Origin: Narthecium ossifragum
Lineage: Eukaryota; Streptophyta; Magnoliopsida; Dioscoreales; Nartheciaceae
Direction: 5' to 3'
Assembly (NCBI GenBank): GCA_963920575.1
Contig: OY986973.1
Location: 20,565,851 to 20,629,850, forward strand
DNA: 64,000 nt
Position numbers and translations under genes: made by a program. The notes under the pieces were generated by a model, which worked only from the letters and a program-made list of their open reading frames with translations, had not been told where the DNA came from and did not search any database. Positions 46,240 to 58,100 of this stretch are shown piece by piece (the stretch's first letter is position 1; each line of letters opens with the position of its first letter).

Positions 46240-46885
46240 ACTTTTAGTTTGCACTCTTCTAATAGCCTGCCCATGGCAGGGATGCCAACTATGCGGCTCA
46301 CATCCGCCAGGGTAATCGTCATCTCACCATAAGGTAGGTGGAATGTGTTCTTCTCTGGGTGTCATCTCTCGATAAATGCTGACACCAAGGCACTACTAAT
46401 GGTGTTGTACGAACAATCCATCATATGTCCTAGACATGTAGCCTGCATGGCATGCTGAAAGTCTCGCCTATCAATGTCGTCCTATCTTTTGCTTGATAGT
46501 CCATGTGCGTAGATCTTAAGTGGTCCTTGTTCTTGCATTGAGAAAAAGGGGGAAATGAACATATCGATTTGTCAAATATGATAAGATATAAACAATGAAG
46601 TCAACTTTGTATACCTCTCCGGCCCATGGCCCATATACGGTAGGGAACGTGTGTTTTGAACGCTCTCAAAACAGTCCGATCAACAGGGCCACCAGGGATA
46701 GGTCCATCGTCGTCTGACATCTCTTCCTCTTGAACAAGCTGCTCACTCTCCTCCAGGATGCCCTCAGGGACCTCTCTCCTCCGCCTGGCCGAGGCCGTCG
46801 ACCGTTCATCCCGGGCCGTGGAAGATGACGAGGCCACCGAAGATGACGAGGCCCTGGCATGTTGTTTCCCCCATAGACAAACCAT
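46240..46885 (-). pseudogene. truncated plant mobile domain gene copy
   Basis: Exon 1 (46885 to about 46620) matches the N-terminus of the intact PMD gene: an Ala/Ser stretch, STASARRRREVPEG, then SDDDGPIPGGPVD and FKTHVPYRIWA. Exon 2 (46545-46240) matches GPLKIYAHGLS and NTFHLP.GEMTITLADVSRI in broken frames, then stops; the remaining exons are absent. It runs opposite to the FAR1-OTU pseudogene, so the two genes converge. Confidence 0.75.
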
Positions 46886-46959
46886 TTTGCCATTTCAAAA
46901 ATAATGCAAAGATTAGTTATATTAAATGCAAAGATTAGTAGTAAATAGTACCACAACAA

Positions 46960-47150
46960 TAGCACATCATTGTATCGATAGTACAAAACCGAAACAAACC
47001 ACAAAGGAACGATAACAAAGTACCGTATGGGAACTAAATCACCTGGTTATGAATGCAACGTTCAATACCTTGGTACCGAAAAATTACACTCTCCTATCGA
47101 TAGCATCAGACCGATAGGTGTTCTTTGCTATGGGTAGACTACTACCGATA
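46960..47150. repeat. hairpin array upstream of the truncated PMD copy
   Basis: TATCGATAGTACAAAACCGA, CAATACCTTGGTACCG near 47070 and CCTATCGATAGCATCAGACC near 47093 again place this motif family just 5' of a PMD gene. Confidence 0.55.
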
Positions 47151-47399
47151 CTATCGAGTGAGGTTAGAACCACGAAACATATAAAAAGCGTTGATTTTGA
47201 ATGAAAAATCCAACACATTAGCAGTAATATCAAGAAAAAAACACACTATACATCAAATGTGGGTGACAAAACGCCTAAAAAGAAGGATTTGGCAAAGCAT
47301 GGACTTAAAAAACTCACCCCCAAAGCTTGTGATGATATGGTGTATAGTGTATGGAGGGTCCAGCGTCCGCTTTGCCGCGGAAGTTGAGCTTCAATGAGT

Positions 47400-49095
47400 T
47401 GCCGGCGAGGCTTTGCCTTGGCCGGAAAATGGTTTTGGTGTTGCAATCCGGCGGAAGTGGGGTGTTAGGTACCCTTAAGTGTATATGTACAATACAACCG
47501 CAAGACTGCTGCACTTGAGACTTGAGAGCAGCAGGTAATTGCTACAGGCATGCATTCACGTTCCTATCTCAGCTAATTGAACTGAGCTAGTAACATGATA
47601 TATCATAAACGAGCATTGAGGTCCATATTTCCTCTGCTTCTCTACAGAAATCAAGAGTCACCTTATGGAGAACTCATCGCTCGTATAGAAAATAGAAAAC
47701 TTGAAATAAAGAAATGGCTTGAGCCAAGGAGAACATGCACTAGAAACTAAAGCAGAATTCAGAAGCAGGTACATTTGCAGGCCAAGCTTCCAGATCAACC
47801 CTTGCATAGATCATTCTCATTTTGATGCTTCCTTTCAGCCAGCTCAGTAACTTAGAAACAAGAAGACACCATACTTCGGTTTATAGTGCACACACGCACT
47901 CAAATGGTTACTAGCAAACAGGTTGTCAGTAAACAAGAAGCTCAAGCCTAAGGCAAGCAGAGAATAGAAGACATTGTACCACAAATTAAGGTCAACCGGG
48001 GAAATTGGCGCAGGATAAAACGTGGAAGATGGACCTCTTTATGGGAGAGACAACCAAACTCTCTATTGGAGAGATAACCAGATTTCTATAGAGGAAGAAA
48101 CCAAAAACCCTATTTTCTTATTCAACAAAAACTGACTCTTTACAAAACCTAGGCCTCCTTTTATAAGTTTAAGGAAAGACCAACTCAACTAAAACATGGA
48201 CTCAACCATCCAATCCTAATCCAAGTCCTAAAAGTTAGAATTAAATCCGAAATTTAAAAGAAAATAGAATTCCTACTCAAACTAGGAATTTGTCAAAAAT
48301 AGAAACCGATAAAACTGCCAAAAAAAAAAAGTTTTCACTAAAACTGATTTTTAGACCAAAAGGAGACGAAATTTGACGATTCGACGAGCAGTCATGGAGA
48401 GATCGAAGATCTCCGATGATTAATGACGGGCTCGTCGACCCGGTCGTTTCGACTGGTCATACGCCCCGATTGGACACCCGGATCAAAAATTATGTCCATC
48501 CGACGATCGGAGTCGCCCGGATTTTGTCCTGCATCAGAAATGCTTTTATTGGAAATATGATTAACCAGAACAAGCTAAACTTTGTGGTATTGATAATTGT
48601 TTGTCATTAAAATTCATGCATTGTCTCACTAATGACAAAGGCATTTATTGGAGCTATGGAAGGTCAACAGAATTGCAAAAAACAGTGATTCATAGGATAT
48701 TCAGTTCTTAGAAACACAAACATAAAGAAGATATATAACTCCTGAGGATTAAGTTCAGATGCATTGAAGAGAACATAATTAACTTGGATTTGAATCTTTT
48801 TTTATAATGTCAATCAAAATAAGTCGCACTGAGGTGAATTAGCTCCTGTGGAAATGACAGATGAACAACACCCCGCTATACAATACAAAAATTGGCTTTC
48901 CTAATGCACAACACATCATAGAATATCACTCCAGCTTGGACTTTAAGAGATGTTCCATAAGGATTCTGAATGCTGAATGCCTACTGCCATTTCCCAGCAT
49001 TAATAGGTGCAACAGTTGACCTTCATCAGATGCAAACCGCATATGGAAAATTTGTAATCATAATGGAAAGATAGAGATTGATTGCTTGAATACGT
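47400..49095. other. intergenic DNA; possible LTR remnant at about 47990-48560
   Basis: No gene recognised. Around 48000-48560 the text, read on minus, has a TATA-like CTTATAAAAGGAGG and leader-like tracts resembling an LTR promoter region, but no matching second copy or target duplication was found. The rest is the EXO1 downstream flank, with a possible minus-strand AATAAA near 48643. Confidence 0.3.
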
Positions 49096-49100
49096 ATGTT

Positions 49101-52100
49101 TTATGTATTCCTGGCTGAGCATGTATTGCACACATCTTTTAGAGGGCGACGAAGACCACTAGCACGAGAACCAGTATATCTGAAGGTAGCCATAAGTGCA
49201 TCAAATCTTTCCATTGATTTCTCAGCAATACCAGAGTAACTTCTCAAATGGGATATGTCACACCCAAGACTTCCTTCCTTGCTTATGTTTTCACCTTTCT
49301 CACTTGAATTAGGGAAGTTGCTACCTGCAGGATGAAAACATCAACACAGATTCATTATTTCCAAAGGATGTTCAAGAATGGCAAGAAAAATTACCGGTGT
49401 TGTTATGGACTAGCACTAAGAGTTAGAAATGAAGTTTATGGATGCAGTAGAATTTGCACGTCTTTCTATTTCATTCTACACTATGGATGGTCTAGGAAAT
49501 ACGAGGAATGACCACAAATCCCATTCCTAAGAAGCACAAATTAGTATGTCTTCACCTTAACTCCAATTTCAGCAGTGGATGGAGTTCCATAAGAAGTCCA
49601 TGACTCTCACTATTATGGAGATCGAACTCGAGCAGGCTCCAATTGCAGCAATGGCCTTCCTGACATTACTTAGTGTTTCCTAGTTAGGGTTGTAGAGGTA
49701 ATTATCATATAGTTTATAATACAAATTGAGCTAAAAGCTAATACTGAATGGATTTTTCTTGCAATTGAGGAAACTAGTAGAAGAATGGTTCTAGAGTACG
49801 CATCCTGGTCTGAACATAAGTACACCTCATCTTAGCACTAGGTACTTGCAACAACATGAATGCATGACAACAAACCTTTCAGGATAGTAAGACCTAGTTA
49901 GGTGCTATGGAAACCATGCAGTAGCACATATGTGTGACTAAAGATGGCATCTTTACTCTTAAAGGGATTTCAAACATAGTAAGACCCATCCTCTTGTGAA
50001 AAAAATAACTAGAAATCTCTTAGAGGGATTTGAATCCAAGATTTTTTTCACAAGAGGCTAGGTCTTACTGTGTTTGAAGCATCTTTACTCTTTATATCCA
50101 GTGCCATGGATCTGATATGTGCTTAAGAGCGTGTGCATCTTGGAATTAGAAGACCATGGTCTATGTATCACCTTCCGTCGTCAGTAGAAATGTCAGTAAA
50201 TATCATTTAGATCCAGAAATAGTCTCTTCTACCAACTATTCAGAACAGACCTCTGATTAACAAACACTATTGTCAAAGGTGACAATTTTTACTCAAGCAG
50301 CAAATTTTAAGATCCATCAATAGCATATCGAGGGTATATGCTCCTGCATGTAACCCTCTTGTGAGCATGGATTGCCGTCCCGGAGGCACGCGCCGTGCCG
50401 GCAGCCTGCTGGCATGGTATGTGCCGTCGGCATGGATCATGCCATTCTCCTTTTTATCCATGCTTGTGAGTTCTCTGAAAACTATCCCATGCTGCTCCTA
50501 ACCCTTCTGTTTCCTTTATTTCTTCATGCAAACTAATTTAAATCTAATACCCTCATTAGAGCAGTAGATGATAGTGCAATTTTTATGATTAGATAACAAC
50601 AAACATCGTACACTATATTGTATGTGACATGCAATTTGTCAATATTGTAATATAATCCATTAAAAAGATATCTTGACAAAGTATCTAGTTATATAAAATT
50701 TATTATGTCACTACATTCTGACTGCAAAACAACATAATAATATCAGCTTTTCACCCAAATTTCTATGCTCAGCAACTTATGAATACAAGTGAATTCAGAT
50801 AGAGAAGGCTAGCAAAACATGGATGAGCCAGGAAATCTACAGATAGTGCACAGTAATTTGTTACCTTCTTTTGGAAGGGACAAAGTTTTCTGCATATTCT
50901 TTAGAGGGGGAGCTCCCTAAATAGATACCATGTGGTACACATTAGCATGAGAAAATCAAAGCATAAAAGAGAAGCAATCGAACAAACTGCAGAACGAAAA
51001 CTGAGTGGCATACCATGTGCTTGCTATGAAAATGGGACAGCTTTCTTTTCTTGACATCCGCGTTTTGGTAGTTATTCCCTAGTTTACCACCTTCAGACAT
51101 TGGGCAGCGAACCAGAATGCCACCTGAATCTTGTTTGTCCATGACTGGCTCTTCATTCTGATTCTCTTTGTTATTCTTGCCCGAAAACCTATGCTGAAAG
51201 TACTTGCTCCTCAAAACTGGTTTTGCTACTACTATCTTGTTGCTTTTGAATGAAGTTACTGGAGAATTGACGTGATAATCTCTATGTGATACTAGAAATG
51301 GTGTTGAGGCTTCACGTTCTGTTTTCAGCAATAAGCAATTATGACTTGAGCTATCAAGGATTCAAGATTACCCAAAGAAGAAAATAGCTGTGATTCATAT
51401 TCAGAGATGAATCTGGACTTTACAACGATTTACTTACCAGACAAAGATGATTCCATAAGTTTATCGCTTTCATCAGAGCATTTCTCACCTATCTGACTTG
51501 AGATATGGAGAAGCAGTCAGTTTTAAACACTAAAAACAGTTTGCATGTAGATCGTTCCACAGGAGCAGGTAATCTGAAGCAAATATATTACCGACCTTAT
51601 CCTCTGAAGCTAGTTCATCACAGTTTCCTTCATTCCACAAGCATCTCTGTTCTTCATTTGCAGAACATGCCATAGCCTCCCCAGGTGAACTAGACAAGTC
51701 AGAAGCACTATCCATGAAGCTAGGAGAAGATAACTCGGTCACCACTGCAAGCTTGCGCATGTGTTTCGGAGCAATGAATTTCCGCTTTGCTTCAAGGGAT
51801 GCTAAGCCTTTGTCAGGTTAAAGAATTCAAATCTTACAAACAGATTTGACTGCTGTCTTCTCAGTATTTTGTAATAACCTTCCTTCCATAAGATAATTAT
51901 GAACAACTAAACTCGACATTCTTGAGTTGTTTGGCTGCAACATATTAGATATAAATTTGTTGAATATAGGACTTTAATGGCATTAGTTGTGTTGTAATGA
52001 CATCAGTTATTGACGTACTAATGGAATCTTGTTGTGTTTACAGACTACTCTTTGATAGTATGAGAACTTATATCATAATGATGTTTCATCACTGGTGAAA

Positions 52101-55100
52101 TTGTTTTAGTGTGCGCTAGTCCATTACTTAGTTGTTGACAAAATATATTTAAGTTGTATTAGTGAGTAACATTTCTAAAATCAAAACAAACACATCACAT
52201 AACATGATAGTGAAGATCTTGTCACATATAAGATCTCCGTAATGGAGTCAAGGCAATTGCACTTGAGGCTGTCATCAGCCTGCAGCTGTGAAAATTTCCA
52301 AAATTTACATGGTGGGGAAACTGGATTAGAACCTCGATAATGATTTGTGAAGATGCCGGAATGCACTCTAAAAAAAACAATTATCTAGGCACGACACTAA
52401 GTTGATAAAGGAAAGGTGCCACTCCTTTATCATGATTTTCACAAAAATCACAATGCACCCCAAAACCAAGCATTATCCAGGTTTTAGACAAGCAAAAATT
52501 AACAGAAGGCAAGAGCCTTAGTTAGAGGACAAACAGAATATTTAAGTCAGATGTAAGTAGCTGATAAAGAGCAAGGAACTATAAATTGTTGTAAATGATT
52601 AATCCGAATTTTTTGGTGCTTACCGCCAACCAATATACTAGTTGTAAATTTAGAGCATAAAAATGAACTGGCAATAATGACATGGTTTGAAATACTGACA
52701 GCTTGAGTCAAAGTTGATATGCAAATGACTTAAAAAAACCTGCTCTGTAAGAACTCACAACTTAAAGCTAATCAATTTTGTTTGGAGAAGGGAACTTAGA
52801 GAAGTGCTCTCCATCTCTCTGAACTAATGCTCTAATAGTGCATCTATGAGTTCCCATAAGAAATGGTGCACTGAACCTTGATTTGGACATGCTTTTCAAA
52901 TTTACTTAGATTTCTAACCACAAGTTAGCAGGGTCCAGATTATCATAAAAGGCTAAAGCAGATGATGAAAATTTTAAGTCTGAAAAGTCTATAGCAGGTG
53001 CATGTATGAGACTCTTGTTTGGTGCAGAGAACAAATTGGGAAGACCTATCAAAAGGATACAAAAGTAATTAGTCAAGACATTCTTCTGTGCAGGCAAATC
53101 TAGCCTTTTCCTTCCATTTGCAGGTGTTGTTTCTTTCGCTGAGTTCATCTGTTGGACCTCTAAAACGTTGTGAGTGGTATCTTCCTGTCAGCAAATTAGA
53201 ACATAAAGACTAAAGGTGTAATCCAAAAACAATCACATACATGATTACTCATCATGTGAAAGACAGAACCTCATATCATGAGATACCAAATGGCATGCAT
53301 AATCACATAAACTTAAAAGATAAAAATAGATATTTGGAAGGAACTCACAAATGATGCAAATAATAAAGTAGTCATAAACTACCAGTGAAGGAACTTTTTG
53401 CTTCTACTAGTCTGAATAAGCATTGAACCAAGCATTTCTTCCTAATCAGGATAATGTTGTTGGCTAATTACTTGTAATTTTATTCTCTGTCAAACCGGAG
53501 AGTATGATAATGTGTCTTTATGATACATGTGAGGACATGTACCTCTAACCTGATCCGACCGCGTTAGGTCGAGGGTTTGACTTGGCTGGTTTGGCTCAGT
53601 TGGCCTTGCTTAACGATCGCATTGATCATTGCGACTACATCGGCATTTTGGTAATTTGTCATTGCAGAGTTGGGCTTCACTCACGTTAGGTGCACATACA
53701 ATGGTCTAGTCCGTTCGGGTCAAAATGTGATATTTGGACTCATGCGATCAAGTTGCCCGGAGAGGCCTGTAGCTTCTCTAGCCTCTTAGCTTGGTAGAAC
53801 GAATCCCAACCATTAGTTGATACCCTATTAACTCAAGTGGCACTCTTTAGTATAAATAGCATGAGCCCTTTAGAAAACCCCATTTCCTCTCATTAGGGTT
53901 TCTATTAGAGTGAGTTAGAGAGGGATAGAGAGCTCTTGGAGGCCGAAGGGGAGGATTCCAACAACAAGAGGAAGCCAAGGCTTGGAGAAGAAAGTTCTAG
54001 ACCACCCTTGATCTAGAGGACCAAGATTTGAAGAGGATTAGCTTATTAGAGGTAGGGTTTCTACCCCTAAACTCAAGTTAAGCCCCATTAGTTAGGATTT
54101 GGGATGTTTTGTGGATTTCTTGGTTCTAGCATATTCATTTATGCTTGGATTTCATATGATTAGAGTTTCATATCGATTGATACGACAAGCCTTCTCGTAG
54201 GCTCTCGTACCGGTCTCTCGCCGGGTCTCGGCTGCTCTTTAGCCAAATCTATGACTATATCGAGAGATACCTTTATGGTTTTAGGAGAAATACTCTACGT
54301 ATTCAACGAGAGAGGGACCTAACCGTGGAGGAGAGAGACTTGATCTAGAAGTGAGGATGTCGTGAGCTTCTCAAGTCTCAAGGGAGTGGTTGGTGGCGGA
54401 GGTGGACAGCGACGGCGTGCAGCGGTGACCGGCTGGTGGAAAGAGGTCGGCGATAGAGGGAAGGAGGTAGAAGTGGGGTGGTATTTAGGTGGAAGCTATA
54501 TTACCTCTACTCCTAAGATATACTACTAACTACTATGCTCTTTAGTTGATCAAATTCATCATACCTAGTTACAAGCTATAGAGGTCCTTTTATAGGCTCA
54601 ACTCTATCCTAATCCTAGTAGGGAAGATCCCCTTGTTTAATGAGCAGGCAATAGGATTCTCTTACTATAACTCAAACTATACTCAAACTCCCTCAATTAA
54701 TGAGGCTATAACCCACTAGGACTCTTAACAACTTTCCTAACAATATAACTAACTTATAATAACTACGATTCAAATAAATAGGAAACTCACTGGATAACTA
54801 ACTAGAAAACTATCTAAGATAGCAAACCAACTAGGAATACGAATCCCTAGTGGCCGGCCCTTGCTTGGGACTGAGTCCATGGCCGAGTACTACCAGGAGG
54901 TGGGACCGGTCCTGCGTGGGACCCACCTAGATCCACCTGGCGCGTGGGTCCCGCCCCATGGTTGGGTGTGGGTTCCGCTAGCCCATGTTGACCTTGGTTC
55001 TCAACTGTATCATCGATTGAGAGTGTTTTGATTGGGTTTCAATTGAGTTGTTTTCGGATTTTCTAAATCAATCCAATCTCTCTCCTTGCAGTCTATTTGT

Positions 55101-58100
55101 ACTCGATTCTGGCACTAGTGTATAAGAAATCTCGTGAAGTGTTCACCATAAAAGTTGTAGATCTATAAGTCCTCTTTCAATTCCCAAAGATTTCATAATT
55201 TCATGATTTCTTACAATTTATGGTCATTTATTTATTGATGGTCGACATAGCAGACTTTTCAGCAAATTTGGAGTTTTTGGCCGAATTTCATGGGATTTAG
55301 AGTTCCTCTCGATCTAAGCTTGGGATATATTATTCCCCATGATATTCAGTAGTAGTGCACATGATTTCAGAGGTTTTTCGATGGATATATGGGGGTTTTA
55401 TGATATGTTTACTTCCTTTCTAAGCTTTATGTAAGAATGTTGGTTTCTAATATTAATAATGCTATGCTTATATACGTATCTATATATATTAGACCCACAT
55501 GTGGGGTCGCACTCTATCTAAGGACCGTGGTGAACCGAGGGAGTCATGCCCCCAAGAAATGTTTAGTATAAATGTAAGGCCGAAGGTATGCCGCCCATGT
55601 AGTGTTTGTTATAATGCTTGAATGACGTCGTAGGTGTGCCAATGCATATGTATAGCCCTATGCTTGATGTTGAATGCCTATGTTATATGCTTATGAGTTG
55701 TTTGATGGAATGCCAAAAAAGTGATGGCATGAGATAAGCTTATGTTGTATGGTATGTATGGCTTGACTAATGATAGATTGAATGTTGGTAAGCCTTGTAG
55801 GGGCTTGTTTTGCATGCTTCATGTTGTTAAAATGTTTGTAAGTTCTTGAGGAGCTTGGATGCTTATTGTATAGCTTGGATGCTAAATGTTTAGCTTCATT
55901 TATGCCTTATGCCTTATGCCTTATTTAGCCTCATTTATGCTTTATGACATGCTTAGCCCTTTACCATGCTTTATATCATGTTTACCCCATTTAGCATGTT
56001 ATATGCTATGTTTAGCCCATGTATGATGAATTGTCATAATGTTGCAGGCTCTTACTCCTTGAATGCGCGAGTTCATGCATAATTGCTTGTATAAGAAGCA
56101 TTAGAGTTAGGTAGTGGATGAAAGGGTGCTTCACCGATCCGTGCGACTCAGCTACATCGGATCTAGCCTCAGGGCCGGGCTTAGGTAGTTGTGATTTAGG
56201 ACATGATTATTGTTTAGATATTGATTGTGCTATTCTTTTGAGGTTATTGTATAGTCAACTTTGGATCTTATTATATTTGGAGGTATTGAGGTCATGTCAG
56301 TTCTCCGGAACCAAGTGTTAAGCCCACATTTGGTTTGAGGATAGGGTGGGGATAACCCCCTTCTCCCCTACTTTATTCACAAACAAAGATGATTTAACAA
56401 TAGGGGGATAAGGTGGGTTATCCCCAAGTTTGGAGATAAAACATATACCTATCCAAGTAAATACAACCCCGATTTCTATCCTCACACAAGTAAAAAAATG
56501 TTTTTACGGGTGTTTCAAGCAAAGCATTTTGGCAAGAATATAATAATAAAAATTTTGTACAATTTCAAGCCAGGAATATAATAATATTTTTAAGGGTGTT
56601 TCAAGCAAGGCATTTTCGCAAGAATATAAAATATTTTTACCTATCCATATATTATACTTTATTATAATATATTTTTGATCTATTTTACGCAACAATATAA
56701 TAGTATAATTTTATACAGTTTCAAGTAAGGCATTTCAAGCATGGAATATAATAATATTTTTACAGGCGTTTCAAGCAAGACATTTTCGCAAGAATATAAA
56801 ATATTTTTACTTTTCTTTATATTATACTCTATTACTCTATTTTATGCAACAATATAATAATATAAATTTTGTACAGTTTCAAGCAAGGAATATAATAATA
56901 TTTTTACGGGCATTTCAAGTAAGGCATTTTCGCAAGAATATAAAATATTTTTACTTATCCTTATACTTTATTATAATATATTTTTACTCTATTTTACATA
57001 AGAATATAATAGTATAAGTTTTGTACGGTTTACCTACGAATACCGAAATTTAATTTTAAAACTTATTATAATATTATAATCTTGAATGCAAAGCATGTCA
57101 AGATTCCCATAATTCTTGATCAAATTATCAATATACCTTATTTAAGGGCATTTTCGGTATTTGGTAATAAAAAAATACACTTCCTACCCTTATTCCACCT
57201 TCTACATCCAAACACAATTTCCTTATTCCAAACAATTATTACTGATTTATCCATGTTTTCCAACCAAACACCACAAGTGGAATAACTTTAACCCCACTCA
57301 TTATCCCAACTTTCCTAACCCCAAAATCCCTTAACCCGGAATAGCCTATCCCCTTACCAAACGCCACCTAAGGGTGAGTGTCAATGTCCCTGATTTGTGT
57401 CCCCGTACGAGGGGTGGTTAGACGATGAAGGCCGGCGGTGAGTGATGCGACGAAGTGCAAACCCCTTGTCCGTGTCCACAGTGGATCATCCCCCTTGTTT
57501 TGACGTTGGGTGAGGGTTGGAGGCCAAAGAGGGCCTTTAGTCACACCTTAGACTTGTACAAATAATGACATTGTTATTTTTCCCTTTCCTTTTGTGTGAC
57601 ATTAGAGTAGATTCCCTACTGAGTTTATCACCCACCCTACTCGGGCTGCATTTGCATGTACAGCCGCAGTTCCCTCTTCTTCAAGTGGTTTCAAGTTGGT
57701 GACGAGGCATTCTTAAGGAGTTCGAGGACTTCACGGAGTTTCATGTACAGCTACATTTTACATTTTGAGATATGATGTATATATTTATGTATTCGAGGAT
57801 ATGATTGTATAACTACTTCCATTCTATTGTAATTGAGAAAGTTTGTATCATTTGAATATTATAATAATTAGTTGTTTATTTATGCCTAGTTTATTTAAAT
57901 TCTTAGTTGTAATCTATTATTGTATCAATTAAATCTTGTGTCACAGGTTTGGTTCGAGTTAGGTTGGTTCACCCCTCGATCTGAATGTGTTTTCTGGGTT
58001 TAGGTGTGACAATATAAGTGCAACTGAAAATTTTCAAAACTATAAATTAAGTTTTCAGACTTATGAAATCTCTTTATCTAGAAGTTAACTATTTAACATT

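Larger units (their letters stand above)
53528..58011 (+). mobile_element. putative large solo LTR in EXO1 intron, carrying nested insertions
   Basis: Begins TGTGAGGACATG and ends GGTGTGACA; the flanking five bases, ATACA and ATATA, match at four of five. A TATA box with leader-like DNA (TATAAATAGC at 53851) and AT-rich 3' sequence fit a plus-orientation LTR. No internal coding was seen. Inside are a second solo LTR and a MITE-like insertion. The outer borders are less sure than the inner ones. Confidence 0.5.
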
